This document shows, piece after piece, positions 28,156 to 38,579 of a stretch of 64,000 nucleotides of DNA; positions within the stretch are counted from its first letter, which is position 1; every line of letters starts with the position of its first letter. A program made the translations under genes and the position numbers. The notes under the pieces are model-generated. The model was given only the letters and a program-made list of their open reading frames with translations, was not told the DNA's origin and searched no databases. This DNA comes from Sphingobacteriia bacterium (GTDB taxonomy: Bacteria; Bacteroidota; Bacteroidia; Chitinophagales; Chitinophagaceae). Location of the stretch: positions 1 to 64,000 of the forward strand of contig CANGCK010000006.1 in the NCBI GenBank assembly GCA_947452295.1, read 5' to 3'.

Positions 28156-29151
28156 TTGACAGATACTATAATTAGTCTAGAAACAGTTAATCCCATTGAA
28201 TTTTTTGGGGTTAATAATGGGAAATTAGATTTATTGAAAAAGAAATTTCCATTGTTAAAAATTTTATCCAGGGGCACCCAATTAAAGATAAGTGGCGCTC
28301 CGGAACAGATTGATATAGCCAAGGAAAAAATAGATTTAATTGTTCAATACTTACAACGAAATGGTCATTTAAGCGAAAGTTATTTTGAGCAAATAATTGG
28401 AGGAGATGAAGCAGAGGTAGTTGATAATTTTGCGGATAAAAACCCCAATGATATTTTAGTATTTGGACCCAATGGAAAAACTGTAAGGGCACGAACTCAA
28501 AACCAGAAAAAGCTGGTGCATGCAGCAGACCGCAATGATATAGTTTTTGCAATTGGGCCTGCAGGAACAGGTAAAACATATACTGCAGTTGCCCTAGCTG
28601 TTAGAGCATTAAAGAACAAACTGGTTAAAAAAATCATCCTAACGCGTCCAGCAGTGGAAGCGGGTGAAAGTTTAGGTTTTTTACCGGGTGATTTAAAAGA
28701 AAAAATTGATCCTTACTTACGTCCATTATATGATGCGTTAGATGATATGATTCCTGCAGATAAATTAGGCTATTACATGAGTACAAGAACCATAGAAATA
28801 GCCCCTCTTGCTTATATGAGAGGAAGGACTTTGGACAACGCGTTTATTATTTTAGATGAAGCACAAAATTCAAACGACTTACAATTAAAAATGTTTCTTA
28901 CCCGGATTGGCGCGAATGCTAAAGCAATAATTACTGGAGATCCCACACAAATTGATCTGCCAAGAAATATGAAAAGCGGTTTAGAAAAAGCTTCCCGGAT
29001 ACTTAAAAATATTGATGGTATTGCACATATAGAATTAAATGAAGAAGACGTAGTTCGCCACAAATTAGTGAAAGCCATTATAAAAGCTTACGAAAAGGAA
29101 AAAGAAAAAGAAGAACCAGAACAAGGCCATGGTTCTTACTATCGCAGATAA
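28156..29151 (+). CDS. phoH: PhoH-family P-loop ATPase
   Basis: A 331-residue PhoH-like protein: an N-terminal KH-like region (about 20-75) followed by the PhoH ATPase domain. Walker A is GPAGTGKT (134-141) and Walker B lies in AFIILDEAQN, followed by the TGDPTQIDLP segment typical of the family. PhoH proteins are implicated in RNA metabolism and stress response. The start is a TTG at 28156 with no better ATG nearby. It is convergent with ribBA, only 11 bases apart. Confidence 0.93.
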   Translation: MTDTIISLETVNPIEFFGVNNGKLDLLKKKFPLLKILSRGTQLKISGAPEQIDIAKEKIDLIVQYLQRNGHLSESYFEQIIGGDEAEVVDNFADKNPNDILVFGPNGKTVRARTQNQKKLVHAADRNDIVFAIGPAGTGKTYTAVALAVRALKNKLVKKIILTRPAVEAGESLGFLPGDLKEKIDPYLRPLYDALDDMIPADKLGYYMSTRTIEIAPLAYMRGRTLDNAFIILDEAQNSNDLQLKMFLTRIGANAKAIITGDPTQIDLPRNMKSGLEKASRILKNIDGIAHIELNEEDVVRHKLVKAIIKAYEKEKEKEEPEQGHGSYYRR

Positions 29152-29162
29152 AATATAAGGGG

Positions 29163-30365
29163 TTACTTACCTAAAATATTATGCCCCATTTTATCTCTTT
29201 TTGCTTGTAAATATTTTTCGTTATGTGGATTAGCAGGCACTTCAATGCCAACAATTTCTTCAATTTCCAAACCATAGCCCTTTAAACCTGCTCGTTTTCT
29301 TGGATTATTACTCATTAACCGAAGCTTATGAACACCTAGGTGACGCAATATTTGTGCCCCAATGCCATAATCTCTTTCATCCATTTTAAACCCTAAATGT
29401 AAATTGGCTTCTACCGTATCCATCCCCTCCTCTTGTAACTTGTAGGCCCTCAGTTTATTGACTAACCCAATACCACGCCCCTCTTGTTGCATATACAGAA
29501 TAACACCTTTGCCTTCTGCTTCAACCATTTGCATGGCTTTATGCAATTGTTCACCACAATCACACCTAAAACTCCCTAGAATATCCCCAGTAAAACAGCT
29601 ACTGTGCACTCTTGTCAACACAGCTTCATTTTCATCCCAAGTTCCTTTAACCAATGCCAAATGCTCGATATCGTTTAATTTTTCTTTAAAAGCAATGAGT
29701 TTAAAACTACCATACTGAGTAGGCATATCAACCGCAACCAATTCTTCAATCAAAGAATCTTGTTTTAATCGGTAATCAATTAAATCTTTGATGGAAATAA
29801 TTTTAAGATTAAATTTTGAAGCTATGATTTCCAATTGAGGTAAACGAGCCATTGTACCATCTTCATTCATTACTTCAACCAATACTCCGGCGGGTTCTAA
29901 ACCAGCCAATCGTGCTAAATCAACTGTAGCTTCGGTATGGCCACTTCTACGAAGTACCCCTCCCTTCTTTGCTCGTAGTGGAAAAATATGACCTGGCCTG
30001 CCAAGGTCCGAAGCAATTGTTTCTGGATTAATTAAAGCCAGAATGGTTTTTGACCTGTCTTGGGCTGAAATTCCGGTTGTAGTATCGTCACTAATTAAAT
30101 CTACCGAAACAGTAAAAGCTGTTTCGTGAAGAGATGTATTAGAGGAAACCATTGGCTTTAGATCCAGCTCGGCACAGCGTTCCTCTGTTAATGCTGCACA
30201 TATTAATCCGCGGCCTTCTTTACTCATAAAATTAATTACTTCCGGTGTTGCAAACCTGGCAGCTACTATAAAATCGCCTTCATTTTCTCGATCTTCATCA
30301 TCAACTACTATCACCATTTTTCCCGATTTGATATCTTCTATCGCATCCTCTATCCTATCTAGCAT
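29163..30365 (-). CDS. ribBA: Bifunctional DHBP synthase / GTP cyclohydrolase II (riboflavin synthesis)
   Basis: A 400-residue fusion of the two entry enzymes of riboflavin synthesis. The N-terminal RibB half (1-200) shows [10 protein letters not shown] (22-31) and the [14 protein letters not shown] segment. The C-terminal RibA half (about 205-400) shows the zinc cysteines Cys257, Cys268 and Cys270, then QQEGRGIGL. Both halves look complete, unlike the degenerate fusions seen in some species. No FMN riboswitch fits in the short leader (box to ATG 17 bases). Confidence 0.97.
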   Translation of the reverse strand: MLDRIEDAIEDIKSGKMVIVVDDEDRENEGDFIVAARFATPEVINFMSKEGRGLICAALTEERCAELDLKPMVSSNTSLHETAFTVSVDLISDDTTTGISAQDRSKTILALINPETIASDLGRPGHIFPLRAKKGGVLRRSGHTEATVDLARLAGLEPAGVLVEVMNEDGTMARLPQLEIIASKFNLKIISIKDLIDYRLKQDSLIEELVAVDMPTQYGSFKLIAFKEKLNDIEHLALVKGTWDENEAVLTRVHSSCFTGDILGSFRCDCGEQLHKAMQMVEAEGKGVILYMQQEGRGIGLVNKLRAYKLQEEGMDTVEANLHLGFKMDERDYGIGAQILRHLGVHKLRLMSNNPRKRAGLKGYGLEIEEIVGIEVPANPHNEKYLQAKRDKMGHNILGK

Positions 30366-30382
30366 AATTAAGTATTGAGTGG

Positions 30383-30390
30383 CAAAGTTA
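30383..30390 (-). promoter_or_regulatory. -7 box upstream of ribBA
   Basis: On the minus strand TAACTTTG is an exact TAnnTTTG match, 17 bases before the ribBA start. A TTTG lies 23 bases further upstream, a longer spacing than the usual 19. Confidence 0.5.
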
Positions 30391-30507
30391 CAAAATCAGC
30401 ATCACAACCATTACAAAGAAATTACCGTGAAAAAACAAAAAAAACACGTGTAAATACCTAAAAAAAGGGGAGAAATAAGCTTTAGCATTGATATTAAAAA
30501 AATCATC

Positions 30508-33500
30508 ATGAAGCTTGTATTGTATATTTTGGCTTTCATTTTAACAAGTTATTATGGTATTACTCAAACAACAACGGGTAATATTGAAGGTATCGTTCAG
30601 TTAAGTAACAATGCCTCTTCACCTGTTTTTATTCAATTGAAAAATACACAAAATAATTTTGTGCAAGAACGTGTTTTACCTAAAGCAGGTAAATATCAAT
30701 TTTACAACTTGCAACCAGGTGATTCCTATCAATTAATTTTCGCTTCTTTGGACACAGATAGTTTAATAATGAATGATGTACAGGTAATTCTAGGGAAAAA
30801 TGTAGAAATAAATGTCACTTTACATGAAAATGCACATCATTTAAAACCCATTTTAATCGTTTCAAGTAAAAAAGAAAATCAAATTGAACCCAATGGCAAT
30901 ATTACCATCAATGGTAATATTATTGAACGATACCCTTTAAAAGGGCAAGGGTTTAACAACTTATTTGCTGCAGTACCACAAGCATATATCCGCGATCCAA
31001 ATGCAGGGGCTGTATCATTTTCTGGACAAAATAACCGATTTAATTCATTATACATTGATGGCGCTTTACAAAACGATGTCTTTGGATTATCACCGTCTGG
31101 TACCTATGGAGGGCAATCCAATATCAATGCAGTTTCAGTTGAAACAATCGATCAATTTCAAGTTCAATTAAATCCTTTTGATGCTTCTTTAGGAGGATAT
31201 ATTGGTGCAGCAATTAATGTTACCACCAAATCGGGGAAGAATACACCCTATGCAAGCGCTTATCATTACAGCCAATTACACAACCAATCACAACAACAAA
31301 ATGGAGTAATTATTAGTGGGCCTATTGCATACAATCGAACGTTTTATTATTTTAATGCAGAATATCAACAAACTAATTGGGAACATTCATTTGACTTTGA
31401 AAAATACAATGGCAACACTGCAAACAAAAATCAATTCAACAGTTTTGTACAATCAGTAAAAAACAATTTCGGTTACGACCCGGGCAAATTATCTGCTTTT
31501 CTAACAAATAACCACTGGAAGTTTTCATTGAGAATTGATCAAATTATCAAAAAAAGAAATCGCGTTTCATTAATTATCAGAAAATCAATTGGAGAAAAAC
31601 AAATGAGCAATGAAAGCACTGAACAATTTTTGTTTTTAAATAATAGTGGTAAACAAAACAGCAGTAGTATAACTTCTGCTACGTTAGAAGTAAATAGTTT
31701 TTTGAAAAATGGAATCAATAATCAAATGGTTATGAACTTTAGCAATGTAAAAGACCATGCAAATCCATTAGGCAGTCCATTTCCGAGCGTTAGTATTTTA
31801 GATGGCGAAGGATTTATTTTTTTGGGTAGTAACACCGATGCATTAAATAATTATACCTATCAAAACAATTGGAATTTTCGAAATAAAATGTCCCTTACTA
31901 AAAAAAAACATCTATTAAATACTGGAGTAGATCTAGAATACAACACGTTAAGCAATAGTTATTTGCAAAATATTTATGGAAGTTATTTTTATTATACCCC
32001 TATTGATTTTTTAAGGGGATTAAAGCCAGTGGATTATCAAATTAATTATTACGTATCCTCAAATAAAAAGATAAACGATGTTAATGAAATTGCATGTAAA
32101 CAATTTAAAGCAGCCATTTATTTTAATGATCAGTTTGAGTTAACAAAAAAAATAAAATTACAGACTGGATTGAGAATAACTGCTGAGAAAATTGGTGGCC
32201 AACCTTTTGCTGATAGTTTAACGTCACTAGAAATACTACCCAGGATTCAACAATACTATGATATTTCAAATGTTGCATATGGTAACAATCTTCCTATTCA
32301 AATTTCTTTATCTCCAAGAATTAATATTCAGTTTAAGTTTCCACAAAAAGCTGTAATAATTGATATTGGAAGTGGAATATTTGGAGGACGCATGCCCACA
32401 GCTTGGATAACAGGAATGTATAATAACAATGGGGTTAATTATGAAAGTTTTACAGCAAGTGATCTGATTCGAAAAAAAATACAATTCAATCCAAATGCTA
32501 ACAACCAATGGAAACCCAATCAACTGGGGACTAAAGGTAATCGGGGGGTATTGAATATAGTTGATAAAGACATTACGATGCCGGCTGTTTGGAGATCAAG
32601 TCTATGGGTTAATAAAGCATGGGCAAATCAATGGGAAATAAAGGGCGAACTTATGTATTACTTCAATAAAAACGAGTTGAGTTTTTACAATGTAAATATA
32701 TTACCTGCAACCGATAGGATTGTTGGACCTGATAATAGGGCCGTTGTAGCATCTGATAATCAAGGAAAAATTCCAGCATTGGCAGATAGTTCAAATCCAT
32801 ATGATCAAATTATTTGGATGAAAAACAATACAACGCAACATGGATATGGATACAGATATGGTATTGAAATTAAAAAAATACTCCATTCAACTAAACTAAC
32901 ATTGAATTACAATTACGGGAAATCATATTCATTGTATGACGGGAATTATTCAACACTCTTGAATCAATGGAGATTGAATGAGAATGTACATGGGAGAAAT
33001 AATCTTGATATAGCCGAATCAGATTTTAGTGCCGGCCATCATATTCAACTTGTTGCAAACAAAGAATGGATTAGTAGTAAAAAAACAAAAAAAATAATGT
33101 TATCAATTATTTACAATGGAAAATCAGGAGATCAATTCAGTTATGTTTATGATAAAAATAATTTAACCAGAGATGATATCAATTCTACCGGTTATGATTT
33201 ATTGTATATTCCTACAAGTGAAGAATTGAGTAAACAAATATTCATTCCTATGGTTACAAAAAATAATTACTACTCAGGAGAAGAGCAAAAGCAAGCTTTA
33301 GAATGGGTTGTAGCGCATAATAACTATTTAACTAGTAGAAGGGGGAAATATGCAGAACGAAATGGGTTAAGGTTGCCGTTTATACATGAATTTGATGCGA
33401 AGTTGGCAGTTACTCATTATTTAAAATTGAATGGAAGAAAATATGCTTTGAATTTTAGTTTCGCTATTTTTAATATTGGCAATTTAATAAATGCCGATTG

Positions 33501-33702
33501 GGGAAATTATTATGTTGCTCCAAGCAATAAAATCAAACTAATTCATTTCAAAGGATATCTAAGTGCCAATGATTTAACCCCGACCTATAGCTTCAATCCT
33601 GAAGTAATAAATCATGAAAAAAAAATTGGATATAATGGAATTATTATCGATTTCAGACAAGAATGGAGATTACAAGTAGGTTTGAAGTTAAGTTTTTATT
33701 AA
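30508..33702 (+). CDS. TonB-dependent outer-membrane receptor (Oar-like) with carboxypeptidase-regulatory-like domain
   Basis: A 1064-residue outer-membrane protein: signal peptide (to about residue 20), a carboxypeptidase-regulatory-like beta-sandwich (about 24-110), a plug domain (about 125-235, with YIDGALQNDVFGLSP) and a long C-terminal beta-barrel ending in aromatic FY. Such receptors import large substrates with energy from TonB. It is a paralogue of the next gene; both share plug motifs (GQNNRFN/GQDNRAIN) and a NxFGYDPG segment. No SusD-like lipoprotein accompanies them. Substrate unknown. Confidence 0.88.
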   Translation: MKLVLYILAFILTSYYGITQTTTGNIEGIVQLSNNASSPVFIQLKNTQNNFVQERVLPKAGKYQFYNLQPGDSYQLIFASLDTDSLIMNDVQVILGKNVEINVTLHENAHHLKPILIVSSKKENQIEPNGNITINGNIIERYPLKGQGFNNLFAAVPQAYIRDPNAGAVSFSGQNNRFNSLYIDGALQNDVFGLSPSGTYGGQSNINAVSVETIDQFQVQLNPFDASLGGYIGAAINVTTKSGKNTPYASAYHYSQLHNQSQQQNGVIISGPIAYNRTFYYFNAEYQQTNWEHSFDFEKYNGNTANKNQFNSFVQSVKNNFGYDPGKLSAFLTNNHWKFSLRIDQIIKKRNRVSLIIRKSIGEKQMSNESTEQFLFLNNSGKQNSSSITSATLEVNSFLKNGINNQMVMNFSNVKDHANPLGSPFPSVSILDGEGFIFLGSNTDALNNYTYQNNWNFRNKMSLTKKKHLLNTGVDLEYNTLSNSYLQNIYGSYFYYTPIDFLRGLKPVDYQINYYVSSNKKINDVNEIACKQFKAAIYFNDQFELTKKIKLQTGLRITAEKIGGQPFADSLTSLEILPRIQQYYDISNVAYGNNLPIQISLSPRINIQFKFPQKAVIIDIGSGIFGGRMPTAWITGMYNNNGVNYESFTASDLIRKKIQFNPNANNQWKPNQLGTKGNRGVLNIVDKDITMPAVWRSSLWVNKAWANQWEIKGELMYYFNKNELSFYNVNILPATDRIVGPDNRAVVASDNQGKIPALADSSNPYDQIIWMKNNTTQHGYGYRYGIEIKKILHSTKLTLNYNYGKSYSLYDGNYSTLLNQWRLNENVHGRNNLDIAESDFSAGHHIQLVANKEWISSKKTKKIMLSIIYNGKSGDQFSYVYDKNNLTRDDINSTGYDLLYIPTSEELSKQIFIPMVTKNNYYSGEEQKQALEWVVAHNNYLTSRRGKYAERNGLRLPFIHEFDAKLAVTHYLKLNGRKYALNFSFAIFNIGNLINADWGNYYVAPSNKIKLIHFKGYLSANDLTPTYSFNPEVINHEKKIGYNGIIIDFRQEWRLQVGLKLSFY

Positions 33703-33847
33703 CAACTATTGATAGTTATTGACATTAAAAAATATCTATATTTTTTACAAAATATTGACTATCAATTAATTATATGATCTTATTGATATTTATTTAGAAA
33801 AATTGCTCAAAAAACAAATCGATTATTTTTCAATATTTTAACAAGAT

Positions 33848-33880
33848 TTTGGGCTTAAACGAATGAATGTTAGATATTTG
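33848..33880 (+). promoter_or_regulatory. Candidate promoter of the second TonB-dependent receptor
   Basis: TTTG (33848-33851) is followed after 21 bases by GATATTTG (33873-33880), one mismatch from TAnnTTTG. The -7 box ends 18 bases before the ATG at 33899 and lies downstream of the upstream in-frame ATG at 33863, supporting the shorter protein. Confidence 0.4.
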
Positions 33881-33898
33881 CATTACAAAACAAAGACT

Positions 33899-36800
33899 AT
33901 GAGAATTTTAAAACAAATTTCGTTGTTTTTGGTAGCAGTTCTTACTGTTTCCATTTCAATGGCGCAAGTAACTACCGGAACGATTACCGGTGTAGTGAAA
34001 GACGCAAAAAATGAGCCTTTAACAGGTGCTTCAATTGAAGTAATACACGAGCCATCAGGAACTCGTTACAAGTCTGTATCTACCAATACAGGTAAATACA
34101 CAGTACCTGCATTACGTGTAGGTGGTCCTTATAAGATCACAGTTACGTATGTTGGTTTAAAGACTGAAGTTGTAACAGACATAACAGTACAATTAGGTGA
34201 GCCTACAGTTGCAGATTTTAATTTATCTGACAACGCCACCAAATTACAAGATGTAACTGTTAGTGGAACTGCTAATAAAAAAGCAGCTTTAATTTCTAAA
34301 GATAGAAAGGGGGCTTCTACTAACATTAATTCTCGTTTAATTGGAACATTACCTACTATTAGCCGTAATGTAACAGATTTAACACGTTTAGTACCTCAAT
34401 CAAATGGTACATCATTCACTGGCCAAGATAACAGAGCTATTAACTTTACGTTAGATGGTTCTATTTTCAACAACTCATTTGGACTAAGCGCATTAAACGG
34501 TGGTCAAACCAACTCTGCTCCAATTTCATTGGATGCATTGCAAGAAATTCAAATCAATGTTTCTCCTTACAATTTAAGAGATGCTGGTTTTACTGGTGCT
34601 AGTATTAATGCTGTTACCAAGAGCGGTACTAATACATTACACGGTACTGGATTTTATAACAAACGTAATGAAGGATTATTAGGTACAAAAGCAGGTGCAT
34701 CAGGAAAGCAAGATGTATCAACTACTGCATTTGATGTAAAACAATACGGACTAAGTTTAGGTGGAGCAATTGTAAAAAATAAGTTATTTTACTTTGTTAA
34801 CTATGAAGCAGAAAGAAGAAGTGATGTTGGTAGTACTTGGGTTGCAGATGCGAGCAATGGAGCAACACCAATTAGCGGAAATATTTCAAGAGTAAAAGTG
34901 TCTGACCTAACAACGCTTTCTAATTATTTGAATAATAAATTCGGTTATGATCCAGGTCAATACGAAGGTTATTCATTCTTAACTCAAAGTGATAAAGCTG
35001 TTGCGCGTATCGACTGGAATATCAATGATAAACATAAATTAAGTATTCGTGGTAATTTATTGAAATCTAAACGTGATGTTGGTGCGAGCGGAAGTAATAC
35101 AACAGCTTCTAATGCTAGAGGAAACAATAACTTATCTATGTTGTTTAGTAATTCAGCATATGAAATCAACAATAATATCTATGGTATTATTGCTCAATTA
35201 AACAGCCGTTTTAGCAATAAAATAAGCAATGAATTAACTTTTGGTTATACTGCAAATAGAGATTTCAGGGCAATCAAAGGAAAAAGTTTCCCATTGATTG
35301 ATATTCAAGATGGAAGCTCTGCACTTACAGCTATTCCTACTGGTGCAGCATCTACAGTACCTTCTGCACAAACAACTCAAAGTTCAACATATGTTTCATT
35401 TGGTAATGATGCTTTTACGCCAAATAACTTATTGAATACAGATACATGGCAGTTTAGCGATAACTTAACAGCTTATACTGGTAAGCATACCATTTCAGCT
35501 GGTATCTCTTTTGAAAGTTTCAAATTCACTAATGGATTTACATCATTAATAAATGGTGTTTACACTTTCAACAGCTTGAGTGATTTCTATGCTGCTGGTG
35601 ATGCTTACTTAGCTAACGCCAATCAAGCATTCAGTCCAGTATTTATGAGAAACTATAGAGCTAGCTTTAGTAATTTACCAGGTGGGGCTCCATGGTTAGT
35701 AACTACAAAAGCAAACAATATTGCTGCTTATATTCAAGACGAAGTAAATGTAGAGCCAAACTTAAATGTTACTTATGGTGTTCGATTTGAATTGCCTTAT
35801 TTCATCGGATCTGGTTATACCAATACAGAAGTAGATGGCTTAAACTTTACTGATAACAATGGTATACCAACTAAGTTAAGTACCTCGAAATTACCTTCTT
35901 CAAAATTAATGATCAGCCCACGTGTTGGATTTAATTACGACATTAAAGGTGATAAATCAACACAACTTAGAGGTGGTATTGGCTTATTCACTGGACGTCC
36001 TCCATTTGTATACGTAAGTAATCAAATGGGTAATAATGGGGTATTAAATGGTTCTGTAAACACATCTAATACAGCTGCATATCCTTTCAGTCCAAATACA
36101 CCAGCAAATTATTCAACATTTGCACCAAATCCAGGAACACCTTCATCAACTTATAATATTGCAGTAACTGAAGAAACTTTCCGTTATCCGAAAGTACTTC
36201 GTTCAAATTTTGCAGTTGATCAGAAGTTATTTAAAGACATCGTACTTACTGGTGAGTTTATTTTCACTCAAAGTTTAAATAACGTAAATTATTACAATGC
36301 TAATTTAGTTCCATCTACTTCTAATTTTGTAGGTCCTGATACAAGACCTCGTTTTGCAGGAGTTGGTTTATCGAGTACTGCTTTGAATAATGCAATCCGC
36401 ATTAACCCTAAGATAACTGATGCAATTGTTATGGAAAGTGGTCCTTTAGGTGGTTCAATAGCTACTACTTTGAAGTTAGAAAAACCAATGAAAGCGAAAG
36501 GATTAAGCTGGATGGCTGCTTATACTTTTACTAGAGCACGTGACTACATGACTGGCGGTTCAATTGCTTACAGTTCTTGGTCTGCTATTCAAACAGTACG
36601 TGGTAATAACAGCACTGATATTGCTTTCAGTGACAATGAAATCAGAAACCGTATCATTGGTAATGTGAACTACAGAATCGAATTAGGCAAAAACGCTGCA
36701 TTACAATTCTCATTGTTTGGTCAATCGCAAAACCAAGGTAGATATTCATATACATATAACGGTGACATGAATGGTGATGGATTATCTGGAAACGACTTAT

Positions 36801-37297
36801 TATATGTTCCTCGCAATCAAAGTGAAATGAATTTCGCTGCTTTGGCTGCTATTAATACCGCTACAACTTGGGCTCCTCCTGCTACAGTTCAAGAGCAAAA
36901 AGATGCTTTCGATGCATTCATTAACCAAGATCCCTATTTGAGTAAAATGCGTGGTAAAGTGGTTAGTAGAAATGGGGCATTAATGCCTTATGTAGTTCGT
37001 TTTGATTTCTCTACACAATTAGAGTTATTCAGAAACATTGGTAAAAACAGAAATACCATCCAATTAAGAGCAGATATCTTTAACATTGGTAATTTATTAA
37101 ATTCTGCTTCAGGAGTTAGTAACTTTGTAAATACATTTAGCCCAGTTTCTGCTACAGGTACATTTGACCCTGTTTCTGGTGCTCCATTATTTAAAATGAA
37201 CAGAGTAAATAATAGTATCAATTACTCTACCTATAGAAAGAGTACAAGTATTGGGGATGTATGGCAAGCACAGTTAGGTGTTCGTTATATTTTCTAA
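33899..37297 (+). CDS. TonB-dependent outer-membrane receptor (Oar-like), paralogue of the preceding gene
   Basis: An 1132-residue receptor starting with signal peptide MRILKQISLFLVAVLTVSIS(MAQ). It then has a carboxypeptidase-regulatory-like domain (GTITGVVKDAKNEPLTGASI), a plug (about 125-250, LDGSIFNNSFGLSALNGG) and a barrel ending in YIF, the usual terminal aromatic for BAM recognition. It is separated from its paralogue by 196 bases with its own candidate promoter, and ends at a strong terminator. Local tandem duplication followed by divergence is the likely origin. Substrate unknown. Confidence 0.9.
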   Translation: MRILKQISLFLVAVLTVSISMAQVTTGTITGVVKDAKNEPLTGASIEVIHEPSGTRYKSVSTNTGKYTVPALRVGGPYKITVTYVGLKTEVVTDITVQLGEPTVADFNLSDNATKLQDVTVSGTANKKAALISKDRKGASTNINSRLIGTLPTISRNVTDLTRLVPQSNGTSFTGQDNRAINFTLDGSIFNNSFGLSALNGGQTNSAPISLDALQEIQINVSPYNLRDAGFTGASINAVTKSGTNTLHGTGFYNKRNEGLLGTKAGASGKQDVSTTAFDVKQYGLSLGGAIVKNKLFYFVNYEAERRSDVGSTWVADASNGATPISGNISRVKVSDLTTLSNYLNNKFGYDPGQYEGYSFLTQSDKAVARIDWNINDKHKLSIRGNLLKSKRDVGASGSNTTASNARGNNNLSMLFSNSAYEINNNIYGIIAQLNSRFSNKISNELTFGYTANRDFRAIKGKSFPLIDIQDGSSALTAIPTGAASTVPSAQTTQSSTYVSFGNDAFTPNNLLNTDTWQFSDNLTAYTGKHTISAGISFESFKFTNGFTSLINGVYTFNSLSDFYAAGDAYLANANQAFSPVFMRNYRASFSNLPGGAPWLVTTKANNIAAYIQDEVNVEPNLNVTYGVRFELPYFIGSGYTNTEVDGLNFTDNNGIPTKLSTSKLPSSKLMISPRVGFNYDIKGDKSTQLRGGIGLFTGRPPFVYVSNQMGNNGVLNGSVNTSNTAAYPFSPNTPANYSTFAPNPGTPSSTYNIAVTEETFRYPKVLRSNFAVDQKLFKDIVLTGEFIFTQSLNNVNYYNANLVPSTSNFVGPDTRPRFAGVGLSSTALNNAIRINPKITDAIVMESGPLGGSIATTLKLEKPMKAKGLSWMAAYTFTRARDYMTGGSIAYSSWSAIQTVRGNNSTDIAFSDNEIRNRIIGNVNYRIELGKNAALQFSLFGQSQNQGRYSYTYNGDMNGDGLSGNDLLYVPRNQSEMNFAALAAINTATTWAPPATVQEQKDAFDAFINQDPYLSKMRGKVVSRNGALMPYVVRFDFSTQLELFRNIGKNRNTIQLRADIFNIGNLLNSASGVSNFVNTFSPVSATGTFDPVSGAPLFKMNRVNNSINYSTYRKSTSIGDVWQAQLGVRYIF

Positions 37298-37312
37298 TAT
37301 TTGCTGATATCA

Positions 37313-37368
37313 TTTCATAAAAAGCAACGGCTATCTTTAATAAGGTGGCCGTTGTTTTTTTTATGAAA
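37313..37368 (+). terminator. Terminator after the second TonB-dependent receptor
   Basis: CAACGGC (37325-37331) pairs with GCCGTTG (37348-37354), with an inner ATCTT/AAGGT stem and a TAAT loop, followed by eight T. The outer flanks TTTCATAAAAA and TTTTTTATGAAA can extend the stem, so it may also act on the other strand. Confidence 0.85.
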
Positions 37369-37448
37369 ATCAAAGAACATCAAATTAAAATGGATAGTGT
37401 ATTATTAGCATCAACATTTTTGAATTTAAATGTATTAATATTTAATAT

Positions 37449-38576
37449 ATGAACATAAAAAGATCGATCAATATAAAACCCTCAGAAAGAATTGAAGAAT
37501 TAGAGAGTATAAGAGGATTAGCTGCACTTTTGGTCGTTTTTTATCACCTACCTAAATGGCATTCATTTTTAAACATTTCATTGATCAATAATGGCTATTT
37601 AATGGTTCAACTTTTTTTTGTCCTTTCGGGCTTCGTAATTTACAATGCCTACAGCGAAAAAATAAATTCCAATAATGATTTATATAGATTTCAATTTTTA
37701 CGATTTGCAAGATTGTATCCAGTACATCTATTATTTTTAGTTATCTTTCTACTAATAGAACTCATAAAGTACATAGCAACCAAAAAATATGGCTTTTATG
37801 GGTTGCATACAGTTCCATTTGAAACAAACAATTTATGGGCATTTATTAAGCATATTTTTCTTATTTCTTCCGTATTACCCAATCAACCTGTTACATTTAA
37901 TTATCCTGCATGGTCAATTAGTGTAGAGTTCTATACCTATTTGTTTTTTGGGTTAAGTATATTAATCATCAAAAAAAGAAATTTTTTATTTTTTTCAATC
38001 ATTGCAATAATAGCACTGATCATGATAGCCACTGAAACAACATTTGGATTCGATGCAATACTAAGTTGTTTTGCAGGTTTTTTTATTGGTTCTTTAATAG
38101 CTGGTTTTATTAAAAAAAGTACTGTTGAATTACCACAACTAGTATCATTGTTTGCATTTATAGGAATTGTACTATTTCTTCAATTTAAGCCAGCTAATAA
38201 ATTTGACTTGTTAATTTATTTCTTTTCAGCTTTAATGATTATTACAATAGTTGTCGGCAAAAACGGATGGTTTAAAAAAGCTTTACAGTTCCCTGTCCTT
38301 TTATGGCTAGGTTCAATTTCGTATTCGGTTTATATGTCACATGCTGCGGTTGAATGGTTTTATAACCAAATAATTAAAGTGGTGCTAAAAAAACCAGAAA
38401 TAATAGGAAAGGATGGAAATACAGTGCCGCAATTATCACAATCCGAAGCAATTATTGCCTGCTTAATTGTATTAATTTCCATTTTACTAGTAAGTGCATT
38501 TGTTAATACTTATATTGAGAAACCATTTAGAGAAATGGCCAAAAAATTTTCAATTAGAAAGTTCAAGAATAGCTAA
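37449..38576 (+). CDS. Acyltransferase family 3 membrane protein
   Basis: A 375-residue polytopic protein with about ten helices. The N-terminus carries the family hallmark R-x-x-E-L-E-S-I-R-G-L-A-A, then FYH with the conserved catalytic-type His37. AT3 proteins O-acylate (commonly acetylate) extracytoplasmic sugars such as LPS, exopolysaccharide or peptidoglycan. No sugar-processing genes are adjacent, so the acceptor is unknown. It is convergent with the esterase gene, 3 bases apart. Confidence 0.88.
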   Translation: MNIKRSINIKPSERIEELESIRGLAALLVVFYHLPKWHSFLNISLINNGYLMVQLFFVLSGFVIYNAYSEKINSNNDLYRFQFLRFARLYPVHLLFLVIFLLIELIKYIATKKYGFYGLHTVPFETNNLWAFIKHIFLISSVLPNQPVTFNYPAWSISVEFYTYLFFGLSILIIKKRNFLFFSIIAIIALIMIATETTFGFDAILSCFAGFFIGSLIAGFIKKSTVELPQLVSLFAFIGIVLFLQFKPANKFDLLIYFFSALMIITIVVGKNGWFKKALQFPVLLWLGSISYSVYMSHAAVEWFYNQIIKVVLKKPEIIGKDGNTVPQLSQSEAIIACLIVLISILLVSAFVNTYIEKPFREMAKKFSIRKFKNS

Positions 38577-38579
38577 TCC

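Noticed and set aside
30366..30507. FMN riboswitch upstream of ribBA
   Set aside because: The distance from the -7 box to the start codon is only 17 bases, too short for an RFN element, and no conserved RFN stems were seen.
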